From Chondrilla cf. caribensis (taxonomy: Eukaryota; Porifera; Demospongiae; Chondrillida; Chondrillidae), in contig OZ026554.1 of NCBI GenBank assembly GCA_964020155.1, positions 4,600,327-4,664,326 of the forward strand: DNA of 64,000 bases. Direction: 5' to 3'. Of the stretch, positions 46,814 through 57,622 are shown in pieces; positions within the stretch are counted from its first letter, which is position 1, and each line of letters opens with the position of its first letter. The notes below the pieces were generated by a model, which saw nothing but the letters and a program-made list of their open reading frames with translations, made no database searches and was not told the origin of the DNA. A program made the position numbers and the translations under genes.

Positions 46814-48624
46814 ATGGCTGACCCGGACGAAGAGAATATACCAGTTGGCGAAAGGTCTGAGACACAGTTGGGGTGTGTCAAACAGATTGAACTTTTAAAG
46901 GGAAAAGCGTAAGTCGGTTCATATATAAGGATTTCCAGCATTTGGTATCGAGAGAATTTTACTGAGATATGTAAATAGCTACAATCCCGTGATCGAACCG
47001 TATTACAAACAATAATAATAACAGCGTGTTTTTCAATTGAATGACGGCAGACAGTAATTTGGAGACCCTTATTATTGATATCGTCAATTATATTGTAAAG
47101 TTTGTAAATATAAGCTTTTCCTCACGTTGTTTCCGCAGTTGGTTCTTTCTGGACATCTCCTATGAGCAGATACAACTCATTCTTGGGCTGAAAGAAGAAA
47201 ATACCTTTCTAGTTACTAATGGTGCATTTTATGATCAGTTTGTCTTGTACACGAGGTGAGGGGTTTACAAAGTGAAGTTGGAAATTACACATATTATACT
47301 CTGTTCCCTTGTTGGCTGATGTTAATAGTTCAACTTTGCGTAATGGTACCTAGTACCTAGCTGACTGTATACTCTTCAATGCAGCATAAAATCACTGTCA
47401 GATGATATACAGCTGGTTAAAATAGACCAGAAGCACTGTGATGATGGTTTCAAGTACATAGTGGAAGGCAAGGTGCAGTATTTTATTTCATGTCCCTAGC
47501 TGGAATGAGATGTGTGGCTAACGTTTTGTACATTCTCTCATGATAAGGATTGGCATTTGAGCATTCAATTCACATGCATGATAATATCAGTATGTGATTT
47601 ATATGTAATTGTAATTCAGTGTATGTTGTAGTCCATTTGCAGCCATTTAATTTTATTTGTGTGTGTGTGTATGCACGTGCGCGTGTGTGTGGGGGGTGGC
47701 TGTGTGTTAAAATTACTTTTGTTTGCATGGATTAGGAGGAATTACATGCTTCTGTGATAGAAGCAGTGGACTCTTTTACATCTTCATCCAAATTCAATCT
47801 GGTCCCAGCTGTAGAGAATGCAAGGCAAGAGAGCTTGCGGTCACAAGACAGTTGTGACATTGACATAGATACCCCTCCAAACTACACTGCTGCTGCCACA
47901 TTTCCAGTGAGTACAGAGACAGATGTATTAGCAGTAAATGTATAGGCCAGTACTCTCTTACTTGTCTACTTCAATGCATGATAAAGAAATGTTATCCATT
48001 TCAATCAGCCTGGAATATTGTAGTATTAGTAACCTGAATGCTATTTAAGTTTCAATTTTTGATTTTTTTTTTGTTTCATGTATGTGCAGGGTGTGATCCA
48101 CTCACTGCCAACTGTGACTACCAAAGTTGATACTTTGAAAGGAGAGGACGGTGAGACCATTCAATATGTGCTATGTGCATACCTTCGATCTTATGATTTT
48201 TTTAAGGAATTTTTGTGTAGTGTGATTAACACCTATATCTTTCTTGAAAATTTGCACACGCAAAACAGCTGATGATGTTGAAGCACCTCCCACTCCCCAT
48301 GCCATGGATAATACAACTAATCGAGTAAGACGGAATGCAATTAGGAACAGAAATCGCTCATCTGCTGTTCAGCAGGCTCCAACAGCTAGGGAAAGATGTG
48401 GACACTGTTGTGCACAAAGTTGGGACTTCTGTTGTCATGCCGGACGAGATGAGTTGGAAAATGACAGAAGGTGGTATGACTTCAGAGGTGCTGGCCCTTG
48501 CCGGTGTGTTTTAGTATTCATGTTTTGGTTTTGTGTTGTTCTTTTTTGTTGCCCCTTTGCATGTTGTTACTTGTGTTTTTTTATTTACGGTGCTCTTAAG
48601 TTTGTTCTATGTGATGACAGTTGA
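46814..48624 (+). CDS. Membrane-anchored pseudo-SH2/PPxY protein, cluster copy C
   Basis: Exons 46814-46908, 47139-47255, 47385-47472, 47736-47906, 48090-48150 and 48269-48624 join to 295 aa. Residues 1-32 are acidic/charged (MADPDEENIP). Residues 33-126 read as an SH2 fold: W33-FFLDIS (strand A, helix A), TFLVTN 54-59 (strand B), FVLY 66-69, QLVKI 80-84, FKYIVE 93-98, helix SVIEAVDSF 106-114, NLVPAV 121-126. The phosphotyrosine-binding Arg of FLVR is Thr58; the helix-A Arg is Tyr40; the strand-D His is Leu81. PPNY at 147-150 is a WW-binding motif. Paired cysteines (CGHCC 221-225, FCCH 231-234) lead to one helix at 258-286 rich in Cys and Phe, then CDDS. With no signal peptide, the N-terminal part should face the cytosol. 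Family unnamed; role inferred as adaptor. Confidence 0.78.
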
Positions 48625-48930
48625 TTAGAATTCTATCGATTTTTTGTATTATAATTTCTTTCACATACAACACATGCATAATGCCATTCCAAGGTGACCC
48701 CATATTATATCAATAATGTTGACAAATAGGTGCATGGAATAGGATAATTGGAGATTTGTACAGATTATGATGACAACTTTTGAGCTGAAAGTGGTAACAA
48801 TTGCATGACATCATGATCAATCATTATTGAAATTGTGCATAATAAATTTATACTTCAACAAAATGCATAATATTATGTCAATATCCTGTTAATTACTAGA
48901 AAATACAATAATATGTGCTTTATCCTTTTA

Positions 48931-50440
48931 ATATTTTTCAATGTATGGGAGAGTACCGTATAGTGGGAAAGTTTCGTTTCGTTGTTTGAACTTTGCGAAG
49001 AAACTGGTTTTTGCGAAAGTTTTATTCGTGAACACCCAAAGACGTAATCGTGACCTGATGTACTGCAATGGGATTTGTGAAACGTTTTATGCGAAATTGA
49101 GCGATTTGCAAAAGTTGTCCTGCAAAACTGTCCGTCCATACAGTATATTATTATGAGGAAAAATTCTAAGCACCTTTTTATCTAGCTCATGGAAAAGGAG
49201 GCATGTCAACTTGATATTTTTACCAGACCTAGCTGGGGACATGAACTAACATATGAAACAATTCTTATCTCTGTAGCTAACCCGTAACCCCAGCTACATT
49301 CGGAGGTGCTTAATATTTGTCAATGTATGGGAGAGTATAGGACAAAAAAGCTCCTCTTTGCATAACTCATGGGGGAGGGGGCATGCAACTCAAGATTTAG
49401 CCAGACCTAGCTGGAGACGTGAACTAACATTTGAAACAACTCACATCTCCGTAGGTGTCCCATAACCCCAGTAACATTCGGAGGTGCTTAGTGTGTTTTC
49501 AATGTATATGGTAGAGTATATAGTAGTAAGTGCTATAAGTACCTTTTTGTAATATCATGGGGAAGGGTGTGTGTCAACATGATACTTCAGCCATACTTGA
49601 CTTGAGATGTGAACTAACATTTGTAACAATTCCCATTGCTGTAGCTAACCCATATCCCCAGCTATATATTCAGAGGTGCTTTATATTCTTTTCAATGTAT
49701 GTGAGTCAGAGTATATTAGGAGAGAAAGCATTAAGCACCTTTTTACATAGCTCATAGAGAAGGGGGCGTGTCAAATTTTTATTTTAACCAGACCTATCTG
49801 AAGACGTGAACTAACTCATGAAACAATTCCAATCTCTGTAGCTAACCTGTAACCCCAGCTACATTTGAAGGTGCTTAATGACTTTTCCAATGTATCGGAG
49901 AGTATAGGAGAGAAAACACTAAGCACCTTTTTGCATAGCTCATAGGGGAGGAGGCGTTTCAAGTTGATGCTTTTACTAGACCTAGCTAGGAATGTGAACT
50001 ATCATTTGAAACAATTCCCATATCAATAACTAACCGTAGCTGGTAACCCCAGCTTCATTCACAGGTGCTTTTTTCAATGTATGGAAGAGACTCAGTATAG
50101 TAGAAAGCGCTAAAAGCACTTTTTGCATAGCTCATGGAGGAGGGGGGGTGTCAGCAGAATATTTTAGCCAGACCTAGCTGGGGACATGAACTAACTTATA
50201 AAACAATTTCCATTGCCGTAGCTCACCAGTAACCCTGGCTTTATTCCGAGGTGTTTAATATTTTTTCAATGTACAGGAGAGTATAGGAGAGAAAATGCTA
50301 AGCACCTTTTTGCATAGCTCATGGGGGAGAGGGCATGTCAACTCGATATTTTAGCCAGAACTAAATGTGAACTAACATTTGAAACAATTCCCATCTTTGT
50401 AGCTAACCCGTAACCCCAGCTACATTTGGAGGTGCTTAAG
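48931..50440. repeat. Satellite of about 190-bp units, seven to eight copies
   Basis: The motif GGAGGTGCTTA followed by TTTTCAATGTATGG(G)AGAGTAT recurs near 48931 (partial), 49302, 49480, 49671, 49867, 50062, 50248 and 50429. Each unit also carries AAGCACCTTTTTGCATAGCTC, a CCAGACCTAGCTG block and AACCC(G/A)TAACCCCAGCTACATT. Copies differ at roughly a tenth or more of positions, so the array is old. No coding frame is conserved. Confidence 0.8.
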
Positions 50441-50749
50441 ATACATATGGTGTATTGTTATCCAATTCCAATGTAAAGTATTATGTACTATGGAGAAAAG
50501 TAACGACCATCTTGCCTAGATGCTCGAAAATGCAATATGTGCCTTTTGCCTTTAAGAGGTACATATATAGTGTATTATTATTATTATTCAATTTTGATGT
50601 GAGTATATACTACGGAGACAAATAGCGTCCATCTTGCCTATAGCTGAATGCTCGCCGCATCACACACGTGACATCAGCTGACCCCACGTGACCGACGAGT
50701 TCAACAACTTGAGCAATCATTGAAGTCTTTAATATTTTCAATCGTTTAT

Positions 50750-53166
50750 ATGGAGCCTGGAGAAGAAGGGGGAGGTGTGGAAAGTACTCAGACGAACGGA
50801 AATGAACTCGTAGGGGGAGAAGAGGAAGTTCGGCTGCAGTTTAAGCTTCTGAATGAAAGAGAGTCAGTCCACATGTGGCTATCATACTCGGTAGCCGATG
50901 AACTAATAGGGCTTCGGTAACTGCATCCATGCTTCTCCACTCGCAGGTGGTACTTTCAGGACATTTCCTACGAACAAATCGAGCTCATTCTGAAGCAAAG
51001 AAAGGAGAACACGTTCTTGGTGACAAACGGAGCTTTTGAAGACCAGTTTGTCTTGTACATGAGGTGGGTCCAGAGTGTTTGGAGTATCTGTGGTACTTTG
51101 TGAACTACGAAACTACATCTCAACAGTGTCTGTGAATCTGTGATGGTGTATTGATCTCATTTATGCCGTCTATCTGTACATGTAGCATTAAGAACACTCT
51201 CAGTGATCACAGTGCTGAGATGAAGACAATAACTCTTCTCAGGAATCGACATGGAGGGAAGTATACGTACAGGTTTGAGGACAAGGTGTGTTCATGTTGT
51301 CAGTTACATTAACTTCTGATTGCGTAATTTTCATGGTGTGTAACTCTACTCGTCTATAGGAAGATGAATTTCCAAATGTGGTTGAAGCCGTTGTGTCATT
51401 TGTAAATTGTTCCGAGTTCAAACTTGTTCCTGCTATAGCATCCCATGTCACCTTGAGACAAGAGAGCATACAGTCCCAAGGTAGTAACGAGGTAGACCTT
51501 CCTCCCAACTACACAGCAGCAGCTAACTTTCCAGTGAGTGTGCTGACGACCATTCCGCCATTCGCATGTTATGCTTCAGTATGGAGTCAATCCTGTGTAT
51601 CTGTAGGGTGTGACCCAGCAACTTCCTGTAATTCATGCAAAAGTTGATGTTGAGAAGGGAGAAGATGGTGAGTTTGTTCCAACAGATATGAGAGTGTCAT
51701 GCAAGCCTAGCCATCCTTTAGAATGAGACACTTTGTTATCACACTAACATTATAAACTTCATCTGTGATTATAATGGTTAATTAGGGGCTGCCGCAGCCC
51801 CTATATTGTTTTCATTTCGACTTCCGGTATGTAACGCTCGTCTGATAGATAGATATATATATATATAATATGTGTTCCTACGCGTAACCGCAACAATGAA
51901 TTTATTACCGAGCGTTAGCGAGGTAATTGTTTCCTTTCGTTAGGGGAGTCCGATCGAGGTCGCCCATGCTCTTAATTGTGGTGGCCGCCAATATTGTTCG
52001 ATTTAGGTCATTTTTTGGTTTCTTTGAACGCAAATCGTCCGTCGAACGAAGCGTTCAGCAGTAAGTTGTCTCACCGATGGTAATGGGGCACCGTTGCAGC
52101 ATATATTGAAATGACAAACTTGGACAAAGGTTGTTTGTGGTTCACACACGATCCGTTAAAAGAGTACTTACTTTTTGATTCCTCCTGTCAACAAATTTCG
52201 GACTACATCACTACTAAATACCTTAAAACAATTTGAATAACAATTGTCAACTTTTTTGCATAACGATTTTTTGATTTCCTTTGCCGAAGAGCAGGGTTCG
52301 CCAATTCATTGTTCGGGACACTAAATGGTCGGCCATCATGACGTCCATTTTGGAAGACATCTTTAGATGATGTTACTGAACTACGTCATATCATAGATCT
52401 TCATATGCAAGATCTATCTATGGTTTTATGCCTAGCATTTGCGAGGTTCTGAACTTTGTTCACGACTAGTATTATAATTTATATTGCGCGAAATAAAGAT
52501 GGCCAATTTTTAACGCTGACAATTTGAAATTGGGCTAGAATTCGTGTGCTGAAGCTTCGCCAAATGTAATAACTTCAGCAAAGGTTCTTCTGAACCTAAC
52601 ATAGTCGCCAAGTAATTCGAGTGTGGGGGCGGCAGCCCCACAAGTTTTTGAACTCGAATTACTTGTTTTTCCTTTTTTTGTACGAAATTTACTGACAGCC
52701 AAATTTGCTAACACAAGTCCGCCTCTAAGTGACTGTGTGTGACATGTCACTTGCACTTATCAGTATGCATATATGGATACTTACCTATGTTCTCCACTTT
52801 TTCTAATGCATAGCTGATGCTGTTACCACTCCTGTCCAAGTAAGAGATTTTATATATGACGTGAATGATATCATTGCTCATGATGTTAACAGACGACCTG
52901 TGGAACACTGGTCAACACATGTCCACTACTACCAAGATCTTCACTGCTGTCATCCCAAGAATACATGGCACTTCTGTTGTCACAGAGGATATCATAGTTA
53001 TGGTTCAAGAAGAGGATGGTACTCTATTCAAGGATCTGGAATCTGTCGTGCCCTTTGTGTGCTCCTATTCTATTGTCTGGTGGTGGTCTGTTGTCCTTTC
53101 ATATGGCCTTGCTTTTGTATATGTTGCATTTTTCTCATACTGTCTACATGCGAAGATGATGACTAG
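50750..53166 (+). CDS. Membrane-anchored pseudo-SH2/PPxY protein, cluster copy D
   Basis: Exons 50750-50862, 50947-51063, 51186-51285, 51360-51533, 51607-51667 and 52814-53166 give 305 aa. The start is MEPGEEGGGV; an upstream in-frame Met at 50720 precedes an unlikely hydrophobic stretch. SH2-like domain from W39 (WYFQDIS) with TFLVTN (Thr64 for Arg), LVLY-type strand FVLYM, YTYRFE strand, helix VVEAVVSF 117-124 and KLVPAI. PPNY is at 158-161. Exon 6 encodes an acidic linker, WSTHVHYYQDLHCCHP, paired cysteines (C233-C234, C243-C244), RRGWYSI, then a Cys-rich helix at about 268-298 and CEDDD at the end. Exon sizes after the first match copy E exactly. Intron 1 may use a second donor at 50917, which would add SVHMWLSYS-like sequence. 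Intron 5 holds a transposable element. Confidence 0.78.
51782..52665. mobile_element. Non-autonomous element with GC hairpin ends, copy 2 (in intron 5 of copy D)
   Basis: It starts TTAGGGGCTGCCGCAGCCCC, a perfect hairpin, and ends with a second hairpin region (GGGGGCGGCAGCCCC) and TTTTGAACTCGAATTAC. Ends match 43341-43810. The interior includes a (TA)n patch and no clear gene. It lengthens intron 5 to 1146 bp against 253 bp in copy E. Confidence 0.6.
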
Positions 53167-53283
53167 GCATCCCCACTGTTATTTTGTACTTTATGACGTG
53201 TGTGCCGATAGTGTAACGATTGAATGTATTTACTGTATTAATTTTATTGCTTTTTGATTACTTATGTTAGTTTTTATGTTGTG

Positions 53284-53378
53284 CCCATTCAATACAAATG
53301 AAAATAATGATTCACAATTATGCAAACTAGCACTTGACCAGCTGATGCTAATTGTCAATAACAAAGAGTTGGTAGTGA
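53284..53378 (+). pseudogene. Relic of a copy-E-like first exon in the 3' flank of copy D
   Basis: This matches the sequence around exon 1 of copy E (53940-54018 and 54115-54140): GATTCACAATTA...GCTGATGCTAAT then TGTCAATAACA(A/G)AGAG. The start codon and about 97 bp of exon 1 are missing between two AAT trinucleotides. Together with 53655-53990 it shows that the D-E junction was duplicated in tandem. Confidence 0.7.
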
Positions 53379-53477
53379 TCAAGCATTTAAAAATGATAAA
53401 GGATGTATGGATAACAAGCAGAAAAGGTGAAGGAACAAGGTAGGGCTGAGAAGTCTGCTGGATTGAGCCACACATTG

Positions 53478-53613
53478 AAATGAGAAGACTGTCAGAATAT
53501 ATTAATCCTTATATCAACAGCTGCTGCAGACAGTATACCGTGTATTGCACGAGAAATGACTGCTGTTGATATAGGGATTGTATATATTCCGACACTCTTC
53601 TCATTCCAACGTT
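53478..53613. repeat. Hairpin-forming inverted repeat, about 45-bp arms
   Basis: AATGAGAAGACTGTCAGAAT at 53479 and the complementary AT(A/T)CCGACACTCTTCTCATT at the right end flank a short loop. The inner arms contain TATATCAACAG and CTGTTGATATA. It is possibly a small foldback transposon or a structured spacer; no TA or TTAA duplication is certain. Confidence 0.6.
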
Positions 53614-53654
53614 CTGCTCACTCTGATGGTCTTGTCATTCTGCTCATCCTTGAA

Positions 53655-53990
53655 TAGAGTGATACTCTATTCAAGGATCTGAAGTTTGCCGTGCCCTTCA
53701 TGTGCTCCTATTCTATTGTCTGGTGGTGATCTGTGTTCCTCTCATATGGCCTCTGTTTGGTGTACATTTTTGACCATTTCTTCAATAATTATTGTTACAA
53801 TGATGATGACTAGACATCCACACTGTACATTTGTTTTGTGGTTTATGACGTGTGTGTCGATACTGCAAAGTTTTGTATCTATTAACTGCATTAATTGTGT
53901 TTTTACTTGCCCTGTGTTGGTTTCATAATATTGTGCCCATTCAACCCAAATGAGGCTAACACATGTACATGATTCACAATTACGCGTAAT
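53655..53990 (+). pseudogene. Duplicated 3' end of copy D
   Basis: From GATACTCTATTCAAGGATCTG it follows the end of copy D exon 6 and its 3' flank (about 53018-53310), with frameshifting differences in the transmembrane part. It has no upstream exons and ends just before exon 1 of copy E. It is a dead gene end left by a tandem duplication of about 640 bp. Confidence 0.75.
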
Positions 53991-54018
53991 AGCACGTGAC
54001 CATGCAGCTGATGCTAAT

Positions 54019-56008
54019 ATGGATTCGGTCGCTGCGGACCAGATCGTCGAAGATTCAGGGATTATCGACAGCAATACTTTACAAACCAGCAAAGAAGATA
54101 CGTCAAAGTTGGGAATTGTCAATAACAGAGAGTAAGTAGTCAATATAGCTTATGTCTGACGTAGTCGAGGTAAATTTCTGAATCACCCGGTCTCTGGAAC
54201 AATGGTTTTCCGAATCATGTGTTTACCGTGGCTTCGATTCCTGCTTCTGACGCAAGTACGAACTATAGCTGTTCCGGAAAATCTGTAATATTGGCTACGG
54301 AATAATCATTCTAGTTGAGTTTGTAGTCACATACACATCGAAGTGAGCACTACCCCTTGAACCTCGTGGATGCTTTAATAGAGAATTGTGACTGTTATAG
54401 TTCATTTGACGTTTTTCCATGTTTGGAATAGTTCGTGAAACTTTGGAAAGTCACCAGTCTGTTCAGCTATGGCTTGCTAGGTACCAGTCTAGGTTAGTAT
54501 ACCGTAATCATGTCCTCATGTATGTGAGTTCAGTTTCGATGATAATGCATGAATATTTCACCTCTCTTGGTACTTGCACGCAGGTGGTACTTCCAGGACA
54601 TCTCCTATGAGCAGATTGAGCTCATTCTCAAGCAAAGAAAGGAGAACACGTTCTTGGTGACTAATGCAACAGCTCCTGACCAGTTCGTCTTGTACATATG
54701 GTGAGTAAGGGATTGAATTTGATTTAGTACATTGGTTGAAAATTGAGAACTAAATAATTGTACACATTCCATTCTCTCCTATGAATGTACCTATAAAGCT
54801 CCCTTGTAAATTCTAGAGAAGGTATCGATGTACTTACTTTACAGTGCTTGTTGTATCTCCCATAATCAATTTATATGTACATGTGAAGCATCAAGAGTAC
54901 TTCTGATGACGATACCTGTGAGTTGAAAGCAGTGACACTAGACAAGAATCAGCATGGAGATAAATGTGTGTACAAGTTTGAGGGTGAGGTATGTACACTG
55001 TTTACGTCATAATCCATGTTCATGATGTATTTTATATTCTCAAATTTGTGGCTGGTACCACTCAAGAATATAAGAGTGTATCCGCACATCCATAGGAAGA
55101 TGAATTTCCAAATGTGGTCGAAGCTGTTGTGTCATTTGTAAAGCGTTCTGAATTCGACCTTGTCCCAGCCATTGCATTCAGGGTCACCCTCAGACTGGAG
55201 AGTATCTTATCGCAAGGCACTGTCGAGGTAGACCTACCTCCGAACTACACAGCCGCAGCTAACTTCCCGGTGAGTGTACATGATATTGTGTACACTTAGT
55301 GTGTTATGCTTCAGTATGGAGTCTACCCTGTTAACCTATAGGGCGTGACCAAGCAACTTCCTGTAATTGAAGCAAAAGTTGATGTCGAAAAGGGAGAAGA
55401 TGGTGAGTTTGCTTCAGCAGTCAATACAATATTGCATGACACTGTCATTCAGAATGAAACAATCCATTCACTTAACTGTCAAAATTTCTTAAACTTGTCA
55501 GTACTTAATTATCAGTAATGATGTATGATATATTTCACTGTGGTCAGGTTTGCTGGCACAATATCCACCTCTACTGTGTGCGTAGTATATCCTATGCGCA
55601 TACACTATCCATGTGCGAGTGCTCGCCTACTATCTCCTCCTTATCCGGCACATAGCCGATACCGCTATACCTCCAGGTAGAGCTGTGAACATTAATAATA
55701 ATTGTTTGAACTGTCGAATTGCTTCCCCGCAATATGGAGATTATCATGATCAATCTGGAGAACGCTGGTCAACACATGTCCACTACTACCAAGATCTTCA
55801 CTGCTGTCATCCCAAGAATACATGGCACTTCTGTTGTCACAGAGGGTATGACAGCTATGGTTTGGAGAGAAGCTGGTACTCCATTCGAGGCTCTGGAATC
55901 TGCCGTGCCCTCTGCTTGCTCCTATTCTATTGTCTGGTGGTGGTCTGTTTTCCTTTTGTTGGTTTGGTGCTCCTCTGTCGTGTGCTGCGTAAATCACTGC
56001 GTGCTTAG
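54019..56008 (+). CDS. Membrane-anchored pseudo-SH2/PPxY protein, cluster copy E
   Basis: Exons 54019-54131, 54584-54700, 54889-54988, 55096-55269, 55342-55402 and 55656-56008 give 305 aa, all with GT/AG borders. The N-terminus is MDSVAADQIV. The SH2-like domain opens WYFQDIS, with TFLVTN again lacking the Arg; a Cys replaces the Arg/Ser at the exon 2-3 junction. Helix VVEAVVSF and DLVPAI close the fold. PPNY in exon 4 is conserved. Exon 6 has WSTHVHYYQDLHCCHP, FCCH and RSWYSIRGSGICR, then one Cys-rich helix. The tail is basic (RVLRKSLRA) instead of the acidic ends of C, D and F. An alternative first exon may lie at 54419-54492. Exon 6 is identical to copy D over a stretch of more than 75 bp, which suggests gene conversion. 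Confidence 0.78.
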
Positions 56009-56607
56009 TTATGTGGTTTGGGAAGATGTTTGACAATGTTGTGTGTGTTCAACAGGTTTTCATCAATAGACTACCTGTCATCATTAATGAATTTTGTATA
56101 TTATGTATTATAATTGATTGAAATTGATAGATCAATTGATATTATTTGCAAATGTATGGGATTTAGTCAATTATTGTAAATAATAATGATTGAAAACATG
56201 TTATAAATTCATTAATAAATTTTACCACATGTTGGCAACTGTGCCCACATGTTCATGTCCTGACAGTGTGTTTTTGGATCTGTGTCTTATATTTGGGATC
56301 ATGGGTAGTGTAGATTGACCAGCATACGTATGTATATCTTTATCTATATCTGCCTTTGCTGTCTGAGAACAGCTATAGTAAGTCAATATTTCACACAGTG
56401 TGTGTTGGCATTATATAATATGAGCGGTATTCATGGCGCTAAAGTACTTTTATTCAGCAATATCCGTACCTCGAGCATCATCAAATTTTCTTGCCGTGTG
56501 CAATTTAACGCGTTTCTCTAATACTTGTTATGCTACCATACGCACGGCTACGCTAGACTAATTTAGCCACTTGAACCCGTCGTAAACAGTATAATAGATT
56601 CGATACA
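56009..56607. other. Intergenic stretch between copies E and F
   Basis: AT-rich 3' flank of E with several AATAA runs, followed by the 5' flank of F. No repeat or small gene was recognised. Confidence 0.5.
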
Positions 56608-57487
56608 ATGACTTCAGATGGGCTTTCTCAGCGAGAACTTGATGAAGACAGAACAGAAACAAGCCGACAAATAGCACTACTGAAAAGGAAAGAGTAAGTT
56701 TAGAGACGTATTACACCCCTTCCGCATACCAAAGCGTAGACGGTTCTAGTATGTTAGGCCTCTGTTGCTGGCGACTGTTTTACAGCTGGAGAGGTTTACT
56801 GTTATGAGTGTAAAACTGTAATGTCTTTGGTGATGTTGAAACGGAAATGTTGTTCATTCCGTTTCGTATTTGCACGCAGGTGGTACTTCCAGGATATTTC
56901 CTACGATCAAATTGAGCTGGTTCTCAAGCAAAAGAAGGAGAGCGCGTTCTTAGTCACTAACGGGGCCTTCGACAATCAGTTTGTAGTGTACACAAGGTAG
57001 GTGCCGATTAGCCTCGATTTTCCACGCTGTTCGCCCCATTGTGGCCACTCCATATCATGGATACCCCACTATGTAGTAGTGAGTATATACGTAATATGCT
57101 CATGTACATACCGTGTGTTCATGGACATGCGTACTGTAACGGCGTGTTTGGACTAGTTGCATGCATCTGTACAGCCAGCCAGCCATCCACCCATCCACTT
57201 TACTGTGCCCTTCTGCTCACTGTGGCATTGCTCAGACTGTTGTACAGTCTGTATATGACAGCCCTAGCACTGTCTATTGCAGCTCCTGTCATGGAACACC
57301 CCAGTGTTTTATGTGATGATTTATGGTACCTTTAATCTTATTACTCTCACTTGGTGTGTGCAGAATTAAATGCAAGCCCAAGAAAAAACAATTTAAAGTG
57401 AAAACTGCAAACATTGTCCGGAGAAAAGATGGCAACTCCTTTGTCTATGTGATAGAGGGAAAAGTGTGTGTTGTGTGTGTGTTAGTG

Positions 57488-57561
<74 letters not shown>

Positions 57562-57582
57562 TGTGTGTTTGTGTGTGTTTGT

Positions 57583-57622
<40 letters not shown>

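Noticed and set aside
48269..48624. Assigning the pseudo-SH2 C-terminus to the LITAF/SIMPLE family
   Set aside because: LITAF domains have CxxC motifs on both sides of the hydrophobic segment; here the cysteines lie only before and within the helix.
52535..52756. 73-codon minus-strand frame in intron 5 of copy D
   Set aside because: Lies across the end of a non-autonomous transposable element; no protein support.
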